Positions 56,981-64,000 of a DNA stretch of 64,000 bases are shown piece by piece. The stretch is from Pelagomonas calceolata (taxonomy: Eukaryota > Sar > Pelagophyceae > Pelagomonadales > Pelagomonadaceae). Position 1 is the first letter of the stretch; every line of letters begins with the position of its first letter. The DNA lies in NCBI GenBank assembly GCA_918797485.1, contig CAKKNE010000002.1:2880501-2944500 (forward strand), in the 5' to 3' direction. The position numbers were made by a program, and so were the translations under genes. The notes beneath the pieces were generated by a model. That model saw only the letters and a program-made list of their open reading frames with translations. It ran no database searches and was not told where the DNA came from.

Positions 56981-57270
56981 GGTTTATGTTCAGTTGTGCT
57001 CTCAGCCAAAAAGCTTCTCCCTTGGCTGCTCTCTTAAACTCTAATCAACGCAGGCAGGACGAATGGACCGGTGAAGTAAGCGCTTCTCGGAGGTACTCTC
57101 GAGCTATTTCCTTTGGGTATTTGTGAGCTCACGGAGCACGGATTCAGGCTGCTCCAAGCCGCTGCCATGCGCCTGGACTAGAGCGTTTTGCCAGGACGCA
57201 TCGCTGGCAGCCGTCTTCGGAGAGGTGGCCTGCTGCGTCAGGCGTACCAGGCGTCGCATCAAAAACGCGC

Positions 57271-57290
57271 GCTAGTGTGTTACAGCTAGC
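57271..57290 (+). promoter_or_regulatory. Promoter palindrome, copy h (short form)
   Basis: This is a 20-bp version: GCTAGTGTGTTACAGCTAGC, lacking four bases of the right half. It lies 95 bp before the ATG at 57386, in the 405-bp divergent gap 56981-57385. Confidence 0.6.
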
Positions 57291-57385
57291 GCAAGCTGCG
57301 GATTGAAGACGCGTGTCCTCAGTGCAGCGGTTAAGCCCACGTCTTACACGCTGGAATTCGGATCTAAGGTCGCAGCACAGCCACC

Positions 57386-58075
57386 ATGCGAAGTCTCCTC
57401 ACCTGTGCGTTGGTAGCGGCCTTCGCACCGCCCCAGAGGCGCTTAGCCCCACCCAGCCGCGTGCTCCGCATGGCGGCGTCGGAGTCGCGCGGCAAGCGAG
57501 CACTGCGCTACTTAGCAGCGCCACCAAAAGGCGTGAAACGCGCCGTCAACTACATAAGGGAGCGCGCGCCCGACGCGCAAACCACGAAACGCCTCGCGAA
57601 GGCCGTGGTCTGGACGACGGCCGTCTCCCCGTTATTAGCGTCGGTCCATCCCGCGCTCGCCTACGTCGGCTACCAGCAAGAAGAGATGGACAAGATGCGC
57701 GCCGATAGTGGATCCATGAAGATCGTCCTCCCGGCCGTCGTGTTCGGCGTCCTCTTCACAAGCGCTAGACAAGGCGCGATCCAGAAGAAGGAGATCAAAC
57801 GGATCAAGAGGGCTTACAAAAAAGTGCAGGAGGAGGAGGCCGAGTACATGCAGGTCGACGGCAAGGCCGAGTCCGACGCCGACATCATGGCCTCGCTCCG
57901 GAACCGAACTGCCGCATTGGGTGATGATGATGAGGGCGACGACGACGCACCGGCGGGCGACGACGACCTACCACCGCCACCGCCGCCGCCGGCGCCCAAG
58001 AAGCGCATGACCATGGCCGAGAAGATCGCTGCGAAACAAGCAGCCATGCAGCAGAACAAGACCAAGGGTCTCTGA
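57386..58075 (+). CDS. Plastid-targeted membrane protein of unknown function
   Basis: The 229-aa protein starts MRSLLTCALVAAFAPPQRRL, a signal peptide followed by the AFAP motif that marks plastid import in algae with red secondary plastids. A basic transit-like part follows to about residue 65. Two hydrophobic segments lie at about 72-92 and 110-125. The rest is a charged helix (KKEIKRIKRAYKKVQEEEAEY), an acidic loop, a Pro run and a Lys-rich end. An association with thylakoid or envelope membranes is likely. Not assigned to a family. Confidence 0.8.
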   Translation: MRSLLTCALVAAFAPPQRRLAPPSRVLRMAASESRGKRALRYLAAPPKGVKRAVNYIRERAPDAQTTKRLAKAVVWTTAVSPLLASVHPALAYVGYQQEEMDKMRADSGSMKIVLPAVVFGVLFTSARQGAIQKKEIKRIKRAYKKVQEEEAEYMQVDGKAESDADIMASLRNRTAALGDDDEGDDDAPAGDDDLPPPPPPPAPKKRMTMAEKIAAKQAAMQQNKTKGL

Positions 58076-58254
58076 GTAATGTCTTCCATGCTACTAACTA
58101 GCGCCGAGTTGTCGCAGCGATGGCGTAACCTTGGCGCCCGGGTTGGCGCTCGTCCGAGTCGCCGAGCGCACTGCTAGCCCCCCACTGTTCCCCCGTCACA
58201 CCCGCGGTACCTCAAGTGGTACCTCCGATTCACTCCTAGAATAACCAAGAAGCC

Positions 58255-59751
58255 TTACTTCTTCCAGAACGCGAGCTTCGCCAGCAGGCGTCTTAACGCA
58301 GACCGCTTCCGCCCGTCCGCGTCGAGCGTCACCCTCGATAACTCCTTGAAATACGTCGGGAACGTTTTTGAGGTGCAGCCGGGATCTAAAATTTTGACCG
58401 GCACACCCGCGCACGCCGCGAGCGCGAAGGTCATCGCAATTCTATGATCATCATAGGTCTCGATCTCGCACATCGGCTTGATTTCAGTAGGCGGCTTGAT
58501 GATACAGGTAGTAGGCTGCTCCGTCACGTCGGCGCCGAACTTCGACGTCTCCGCGACGATGGCCTTCATGCGCTCCGTCTCTTTCACCCTCCAACTCCCG
58601 ACATTCCTGATGGTCGTGGTGCCCTCCGCAACTAACGCGACGGACGCCAGCGTCATGGCAGCGTCGGGGATATCTAAACAGTCGACGTCGACACCCTTTA
58701 ACTGGGCCGGCCCACCCACCACCGTGATGTTGGTCGGGTTCATCTCGATGCGAGCGCCCATATCCTTTAGTACTTCGGCAAACCTCACGTCGCCTTGAGT
58801 TGAGGAGGACCCACACCCTACGACCGTGAGATCCCCGCCGGTCATGGCCGCGGCAGCCAAGAAGTAAGATGCTGAGGAAGCATCACCTTCCACGAAATAC
58901 GTCTGGTCAGGTAACTTTGTATTCGTGTACTTCTGACCGCTCTGGATCGTAAACTTCTTGTACCCCGGGGCTATATCTACGTTAACATCGAACTGCTTCA
59001 TGAGGTCTATGGTAAGTTGCACATAAGGCTGGGAGATCAATTCATCGGTGATCTGGATCTCTAGGGGTTTCGTTCTCGCTAGTAAGGGTGAAGCGAGCAG
59101 TAATGCCGACAAGAACTGACTCGACGTTTTGCCCGAGACCCTACAGATGCCACCGTCGACTTCCTTCTCCGTCGGTTCCGCTTTTACTGGAGGACAGCCC
59201 CCGAACTCGCCATTCACAGTGCACTCGACGTTGCATCCCAGTTGCTGGAGGCCGTCTATCAAGTCTGAGATGGGCCGTTCCCGCATCCGGGGCGTGCCGT
59301 CCAACGTAAAAGACGTACCGTCGACCGCAGCGACCGCAGCCACAACAGCAGCCAACGGGCGCATGGCCGTGCCCGCGTTGCCCAGGAACAAGTCTTTTCC
59401 GGGTGCTTTTAACGATCCCGTGGAGGTGACTCTCACCGCGGAGTCGCCGAGGTCCTTCACTTTCACGCCCATGGCGTCCAAGGCTTCTAACATTCTTTCT
59501 GTATCATCAGAAGCCAACAGGTTCTCGACGACGGTCTCGCCCTCGCACAGCGCCGCTAAGAGTAGTGCGCGGTTCGACAGCGACTTGGACCCCGGCAGCC
59601 GGACGACGCCGCCGACCTTGGCGATGGGTTCCACGACCAGGGAGTCGACGGCTGATAATGTTGTGCCCTTGCGGAGGGGCGTCTGCAGCTGCGGTTGCAG
59701 GAATGCGGCCGCGCCGGCGAGGCAGGCCAAGCTCAGTGTGAGGCGCGCCAT
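58255..59751 (-). CDS. aroA: 3-phosphoshikimate 1-carboxyvinyltransferase (EPSP synthase), plastid
   Basis: The 498-aa enzyme joins shikimate 3-phosphate and phosphoenolpyruvate in the shikimate pathway. The head MARLTLSLACLAGAAAFLQP fits a signal peptide with Phe after the cleavage site. Substrate motifs are LPGSKSLSNRALLLAAL (52-68), the glyphosate-region GNAGTAMRPL (124-133), and VEGDASSASYFLAAAA; the GSWRVKETERM and DDHRIAMTFALAA motifs near the end are intact. Pro in TAMRPL indicates the glyphosate-sensitive class I form. It is monofunctional, not part of an AROM fusion. Confidence 0.96.
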   Translation of the reverse strand: MARLTLSLACLAGAAAFLQPQLQTPLRKGTTLSAVDSLVVEPIAKVGGVVRLPGSKSLSNRALLLAALCEGETVVENLLASDDTERMLEALDAMGVKVKDLGDSAVRVTSTGSLKAPGKDLFLGNAGTAMRPLAAVVAAVAAVDGTSFTLDGTPRMRERPISDLIDGLQQLGCNVECTVNGEFGGCPPVKAEPTEKEVDGGICRVSGKTSSQFLSALLLASPLLARTKPLEIQITDELISQPYVQLTIDLMKQFDVNVDIAPGYKKFTIQSGQKYTNTKLPDQTYFVEGDASSASYFLAAAAMTGGDLTVVGCGSSSTQGDVRFAEVLKDMGARIEMNPTNITVVGGPAQLKGVDVDCLDIPDAAMTLASVALVAEGTTTIRNVGSWRVKETERMKAIVAETSKFGADVTEQPTTCIIKPPTEIKPMCEIETYDDHRIAMTFALAACAGVPVKILDPGCTSKTFPTYFKELSRVTLDADGRKRSALRRLLAKLAFWKK

Positions 59752-59869
59752 TGGTCTCGTTGCCGCGTGTGCGCTAGCGAGGGGATGTGTGCTCTAGGCT
59801 GCGGCGGCGTGCTGCTTTGAGAATGCACAAGCGTGCAGTTCTAGCTTGTGCAAGGGCCTCATAAAATTA

Positions 59870-59893
59870 GCTAGCGGCATGTAAGACACTAGC
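59870..59893 (-). promoter_or_regulatory. 24-bp promoter palindrome, copy i (shared divergent promoter)
   Basis: On the minus strand it begins GCTAGTGTCTTACATG and ends CCGCTAGC. It lies between the divergent EPSP synthase and RIB7 starts, 118 and 146 bp from their ATGs, in a gap of 288 bp. Confidence 0.75.
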
Positions 59894-60039
59894 AAGAGCA
59901 GACTATCGAGCTGAACGGCTCTAAACACTGTCCCTGAGTTCCGAATTCATCTGCTCAGATACGTTCTCACCCCACTTGCTGCGTCGGAGCATCGCTTGGG
60001 CGTAGACAACCCCCACAAGTGCTGTACAGCAGGGATAGC

Positions 60040-61140
60040 ATGAGTGCCTGGTTCGGCAGCAGCAGCACCCCACGGGTCGCGCAAGACCCGCAACCGCCAC
60101 CCGAAAGCGACGCGCCGACGCACCCGAACGAACCAGCCTGGGAGCTCGTGGAGGCCCTCGAGGCGCGCGTGAAACAGCACGACGGCGCGACGCCCTTCGT
60201 GACGCTGAGCTGGGCCCAAGGCTTAGATGGCAGCATGGCCCATGCTAGTAAGGATGACCCGCGGCTGATGCTGAGCGGGTCGGAGTCCATGGCGTTCACT
60301 CATGGTTTAAGAAAAGCCCACACGGCTATAATGGTAGGACGGGGCACGATTTCGGGAGACGACCCTAGATTAAGCGTGAGGATGGACATCGACGGCAAAG
60401 AAATCCAGGTCGAGGAGCAGCCCGCCGCTATCATACTAGACGGTTCTCTGAGTACACCACCCTCTTCAAAAATCGTGAGCCAAGCGAAAATGAGACGCGT
60501 CATTATACTAACAAGAGGGGACTCCGATACCATGTGCGACTTCCAGGAGAAGCCCCCAAAAACGTGGTCCATGGCGAAGATCCAGCGGGGCGCGGCGTTG
60601 TCGTGTCGCGGTGCAAAAGTCATGTGCCTGCCTTCCACCTCTCTGGAAGACATTCTCAAGGCGCTGAAAACGCTTGATATACATTCAGTCTTCGTCGAGG
60701 GTGGTGTTAGTGTTGTGGACGCGTTCCTCAGACGACCAGATCTCGTCGATCAGGTCGTCGTGACGGTGGCGCCGCTGTTCGTGGGTGGGCGGCGGCCACC
60801 GAAGGGACCGTTAGAAGCGCCGCTGCGACTATCAAATGTCGAGACTTTGACATTGGGCGACGACGTCGTCGTGTCAGGTCAAATGCCTTCAGCCGTCGAC
60901 TTCGCGAACGTCGCGCCCGAATTTGCTGATAGAGGCGAGCTGAGCGACGTGACGCAGGACGAGGATGATGATGAGGATTTGACAGAATTCGAGCGCCTGG
61001 CCCGGAAGCACGCCGACGCGAAAAGATTAAGGGAGGAGCGCGCCGAGCGGGATCGGTTATCGAAGGAGCACGGGCTGGCGCCGGACGATCCCCTGATTAC
61101 GCAGGCCATCGAGGAAGCGCGGGCGCTGGATGAAACCTAA
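60040..61140 (+). CDS. RIB7: Riboflavin-pathway reductase (RibD-C/RIB7 type)
   Basis: The 366-aa protein should reduce the ribosylamino-pyrimidine intermediate of riboflavin synthesis with NADPH. The RibD_C fold shows PFVTLSWAQGLDGSMAHA, LSGSESMAFTHGLRKAHTAI, MVGRGTISGDDPRLSVR, AAIILDGSLSTP, and HSVFVEGGVSVVDAFLR. A stand-alone reductase with this MTH/LR-x2-HDAI-like loop is the fungal and archaeal RIB7 arrangement, without a fused deaminase. The last 80 residues are a charged helix not found in the family. The ATG at 60040 is chosen; the CTG upstream in frame is not needed. Confidence 0.88.
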   Translation: MSAWFGSSSTPRVAQDPQPPPESDAPTHPNEPAWELVEALEARVKQHDGATPFVTLSWAQGLDGSMAHASKDDPRLMLSGSESMAFTHGLRKAHTAIMVGRGTISGDDPRLSVRMDIDGKEIQVEEQPAAIILDGSLSTPPSSKIVSQAKMRRVIILTRGDSDTMCDFQEKPPKTWSMAKIQRGAALSCRGAKVMCLPSTSLEDILKALKTLDIHSVFVEGGVSVVDAFLRRPDLVDQVVVTVAPLFVGGRRPPKGPLEAPLRLSNVETLTLGDDVVVSGQMPSAVDFANVAPEFADRGELSDVTQDEDDDEDLTEFERLARKHADAKRLREERAERDRLSKEHGLAPDDPLITQAIEEARALDET

Positions 61141-61169
61141 CAATTTTGTACTTATATTCACACAACTAA

Positions 61170-63785
61170 CTACATATAATTCTCCCGGAGCTCTGACGGC
61201 ATGCTTTCCTTCGACTCCGGCACACCCTCATCAATAATGGGAGGAGGCATGACGCGATCGTCCGAAGTAGCAGGATCCAGCAACTCGTCCAACGGCGTCT
61301 CGAGGGACACCATGGGCTCCCTCGCTCGCTCCGCAGCCTTGCGAGCCTTCTCGAACATGGGGTGGTCCGGCGCGTCCGGATACCTATCTTCAAAAGTTTG
61401 AGCGTGCTCCCGGGCCATGCGCTCCTGTTTCTCTTTGGACGGCGCTTTGGCACTGCCATCAGAGCCGCCGTACGAGAACCGAAAACCCCCGTCGCCGCCG
61501 CCGGTCTCGACGTTGCAGCCCATCTTCCGCAGACCCTCGAAGAGCGACTCCAGCGGCTTGTCGCCGTCCATGGTCCAGGCCCTTTTATCGTCCGGTAGCC
61601 CCTCTTCCTGCACATCTTGATACTTCCAGGGCCTCGATGGCACATTCGGCGCGTCCCGCTCCTGCTGTTTATAGCGTTCCTCGGCCTCCCGTTTCCGTTG
61701 CTGGAAGTAGTCGTCGACGTGTTGCGACGCGGGATGTTCTGCCGGTCTAGCTGCCTCTTCCCTATCGACCTCGCCATACAGATCAGGTGCGGTATAAGGC
61801 TTCGACGACGGTTCGGCCTTGCGCCCGACGGCTTCCGCTTTTTCCGCCCACCGTTTCCGCGCCGCCCTCACCTCGTCTTCGTGCATTCCTAAAATGTCGG
61901 GCGTGATGCGACAGTTCGACGGACCGTAGGCGAAGTGCGACGCATGACCAAACTTCGACTTCTTCTCACGGACAGGAGGCGTCGGCTTCGCGTCGCCCCG
62001 CATCTCCAGCAACGCGTCCGCGAAGGGGTAATTCGAGCCGTCGGGCCACCAGGATGTAAAAGTGAAGCGGCCGCAGGGGCTCCTCTTGAAGTATTGAAAC
62101 TCGCGCTTCTTCGGCTTGTCTCGGGCGTCTATGATATCTTTCTCAGATAATTCATCACTGCTACATTCGAAGGCTAGCCTTCGGTCGTCTATACTAAAAC
62201 AGAAGGGCCCGTCGGTAACGTCTCGCAGCAGCTCGTAGCGTTCCCGCCCACCTTGCGACGCCAGCACCACGAAGCCCGTCGTGTTTACTACTTCTGTAGA
62301 TATTACTGAGAGGCCGCACGTTGATACAATACGGTCTCGGAAACACGTGTTGACCAACCACTCTACACCTTCACGGAAGACTTCAGTCGTACCCGAGAAG
62401 CGGCATCTCAATATGAGAACGTAGGGCTGGTAGCCCTCTACTTTAGCCATCCTCCCATCTATCTGGGACCACAACTCACATGCTTCCCGGAACGTTGGGC
62501 GCCGCGCGACGTCCTCCCGCGCCGCTCGGACCAAGCCTAGTCTCCGCTTGTCGTCATAAATCCCGGGCCAGCCCGGTCCATTAAGTGGGTCCCACGCATG
62601 CTTCTCTTGCAGCAGGCGGTGGCGCACGTCCTCTTCACTTAAAACTTCTACGCCGCCCCAATTCCCGACCTCCGCCGGGCAGCACCTCAGACAATCAAAG
62701 CTCGCCACGTCGTCTCTCCGCAACCCCGGGAAGAAGACGAAGAAGCCCCCTTCTTCCTTAGTTTTGAACTTGCCCAGTCTAGGTGTCGCATTATCAATAT
62801 CGCCCGCGCGGCCGCTCAGCAGTCGATGCTCCGTGACCGGTCTCACATGATGGATACTTCGGCATAGGCGCAGGTGTGCCGTTTTTATGTTCTTCGAGAA
62901 GCACGACGGCGTCCGCCGCAACTCTTCCAAGGATGCCTCATGTGAATCCGTTGATGAGAACCAGACCCGTAGCCGGTGCTCGACGCGGCGCTGCACCCAG
63001 CCGCGCTTGCCGTTGAGCTTGCGGCCTTCTTCTGTGGTGAGACCGAAGACCTCGACCAATATAGGTTCGTTGTTCCGAAAGGACGCTATACTCATCGGTG
63101 CGCTTTCTATCAACGAGTACTGCAAAGGATGCGGCTCCGACGACTCATTTTCATAGTCGGACGGCTTTTCTCCCGGTTCCGCCGCCTCCTCGAGCATCCG
63201 TCGCGCTTTGATGAGTTTCAGACGGTACTCCTCTGGCACGCTGTCCAGTAGACCTTGGAAATCAGAATCAGTGTAGTTGCCCAGTTGCGCGCCGATCTTT
63301 TCATCCGGCGCGTAGACGTTGCCCGGCGCGCCGGAGGCGCCTCGCGCATACGGTGTCTTTTTTTCTTCTTCTTCTGGTGGGCCGTACTTGAAAACGAGGA
63401 CCGCGCCGATGGCCAGTAGTACTAAAAATCCCGCGACGAGGAAGGCACACGCTCCCGCGGCTTTCAACGCAAGGATCACCGGATAGAGGCTTCTTGTATA
63501 AACGCTCCACACCAAAATGACCGCGGCGATGGCTTTGCGGTATTTGCTGCTCGGCACCAGTAAGTGATTCGGCACCAGTAAGAAGAGCGCGGCGCCGGCG
63601 GCGCCCACGAAAGCTATTGCGGCGACAACTTTGAGTGGGAATAGAATAGGAGTGATGCTGCGCGTCTTGGCCATCCAGGCTACGACGACGGCTAGCGCGG
63701 CCTTGCGGTACATGTTGTACTGCGTCGGCGCTGCGGCCGCCGCCGGCGCTGCGGCGCGGCTTTGCTCGGCGGCATCGCTCGCCAT
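61170..63785 (-). CDS. Large membrane protein of unknown family with duplicated helical hairpin
   Basis: The 871-aa protein starts MASDAAEQSRAAAPAAAAAP at ATG 63785. Residues about 25-75 and 80-130 hold a tandem repeat: MYRKAALAVVVAWMAKTRSI then ILFPLKVVAAIA, and KYRKAIAAVILVWSVYTRSL then VILALKAAGACA, each a helix pair near the membrane. From about 180 to 620 is a globular region rich in Trp/Arg/Cys with a START- or DUF1336-like feel (WVQRRVEHRLRVWFSSTD, LRCCPAEVGNWGG, GRFTFTSWWPDGSNYPFADAL). The last 250 residues are charged and disordered. DUF1336/START similarity is only an impression. It ends 29 bp from RIB7, converging. Confidence 0.75.
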   Translation of the reverse strand: MASDAAEQSRAAAPAAAAAPTQYNMYRKAALAVVVAWMAKTRSITPILFPLKVVAAIAFVGAAGAALFLLVPNHLLVPSSKYRKAIAAVILVWSVYTRSLYPVILALKAAGACAFLVAGFLVLLAIGAVLVFKYGPPEEEEKKTPYARGASGAPGNVYAPDEKIGAQLGNYTDSDFQGLLDSVPEEYRLKLIKARRMLEEAAEPGEKPSDYENESSEPHPLQYSLIESAPMSIASFRNNEPILVEVFGLTTEEGRKLNGKRGWVQRRVEHRLRVWFSSTDSHEASLEELRRTPSCFSKNIKTAHLRLCRSIHHVRPVTEHRLLSGRAGDIDNATPRLGKFKTKEEGGFFVFFPGLRRDDVASFDCLRCCPAEVGNWGGVEVLSEEDVRHRLLQEKHAWDPLNGPGWPGIYDDKRRLGLVRAAREDVARRPTFREACELWSQIDGRMAKVEGYQPYVLILRCRFSGTTEVFREGVEWLVNTCFRDRIVSTCGLSVISTEVVNTTGFVVLASQGGRERYELLRDVTDGPFCFSIDDRRLAFECSSDELSEKDIIDARDKPKKREFQYFKRSPCGRFTFTSWWPDGSNYPFADALLEMRGDAKPTPPVREKKSKFGHASHFAYGPSNCRITPDILGMHEDEVRAARKRWAEKAEAVGRKAEPSSKPYTAPDLYGEVDREEAARPAEHPASQHVDDYFQQRKREAEERYKQQERDAPNVPSRPWKYQDVQEEGLPDDKRAWTMDGDKPLESLFEGLRKMGCNVETGGGDGGFRFSYGGSDGSAKAPSKEKQERMAREHAQTFEDRYPDAPDHPMFEKARKAAERAREPMVSLETPLDELLDPATSDDRVMPPPIIDEGVPESKESMPSELRENYM

Positions 63786-63980
63786 GGCTCGCCAGACCGA
63801 TGATAGCTGTCTGAGCCTCGTGCCCTCTTCTGCCAAGCCCCTGGCGCTCTATTGGGCCTCGAAGAACCGAATCAATGGTCGCGCTGCCGCACCTGTGCCA
63901 GGAGATGCCGTGCTCCTTTGCACTATTTGAATTGTGCGGCTTACAGCGCGTGGCGCCCGGATAATGTCCCGCCGCGCCGG

Positions 63981-64000
63981 CCTAGCGTCATGTAAGACAC
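63981..64000 (-). promoter_or_regulatory. 24-bp promoter palindrome, copy j (cut by the window end)
   Basis: On the minus strand the visible part reads GTGTCTTACATG then ACGCTAGG; the distal four bases lie outside the window. It is 195 bp upstream of the ATG at 63785. Confidence 0.65.

Noticed and set aside
1-64000. CRISPR arrays, long terminal repeats, viral or reverse-transcriptase genes
   Set aside because: I looked for regular spaced repeats, reverse transcriptase, integrase and capsid motifs and found none; the only mobile sequences are introners and possibly the 60-bp repeat.

Overview
The window is nuclear DNA of a small, GC-rich alga with a secondary red-type plastid, most likely a stramenopile of the pelagophyte kind (Pelagomonas or Aureococcus relatives). 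The reasons are as follows. Genes are eukaryotic (RFC1, rotatin, COX10, YME1, a DWF5-like sterol reductase, a cyclic-nucleotide-type K+ channel). Several plastid-type proteins begin with a signal peptide followed by an Ala-Phe/Ala-Leu-x-Pro motif (EPSP synthase, 57.4 kb protein, 4.4 kb pseudouridine synthase). A secreted protein carries the Pro-Thr-rich repeats common in stramenopiles. At least one intron is a textbook introner element with terminal inverted repeats and a target-site duplication, as known from Aureococcus. The species name is inference; no marker gene is present.

Layout. 0-14 kb: a partial coiled-coil gene broken by a young introner, a four-module longin/zinc-finger/PH/hydrolase protein, an RluA-type pseudouridine synthase, a DCC thiol oxidoreductase, 7-dehydrocholesterol reductase, an M41-like membrane protease without an AAA domain, a four-helix membrane protein and the i-AAA protease YME1. 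14-24 kb: a membrane protein, a luminal JmjC-type oxygenase, a secreted mucin-like protein, TACO1/YebC, a CS-domain-like protein, RFC1 and a TPR protein. 24-35 kb is the disturbed part: an AT-rich island, an orphan C-terminal fragment, an inositol monophosphatase, half a UDP-glucuronate epimerase, a TPR fragment fused head to head with half a Gfo/Idh oxidoreductase, but also intact genes, among them a uricase-ascorbate peroxidase-ankyrin fusion and COX10. 35-64 kb: a HAD phosphatase, a long coiled-coil protein, an AHA1-N protein, the K+ channel, a GPI-anchored protein, a JmjC ribosomal-oxygenase-like protein, an EamA transporter, rotatin (2,057 aa), a secretory-pathway Ca2+-ATPase, a RINGv-UPF0301 fusion, a plastid protein, EPSP synthase, the riboflavin reductase RIB7 and an unknown 871-aa membrane protein.

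The genome is compact: most genes have one exon, convergent genes end 10-40 bp apart, and divergent genes share 300-500 bp. The five introns found are 71-118 bp. Two signals run through the whole window: a 24-bp near-palindrome (GCTAGTGTCTTACAGG...CGCTAGC) found ten times, always 65-210 bp upstream of a start codon, and introner-derived introns sharing the core TCGATGGCG. I consider the promoter palindrome and the uricase-peroxidase-ankyrin gene the most promising new biology here.

Start codons given are the first plausible ATG. Where a longer open frame exists upstream I did not use it, since it began with a non-ATG codon or ran through an upstream region with no protein-like signal.
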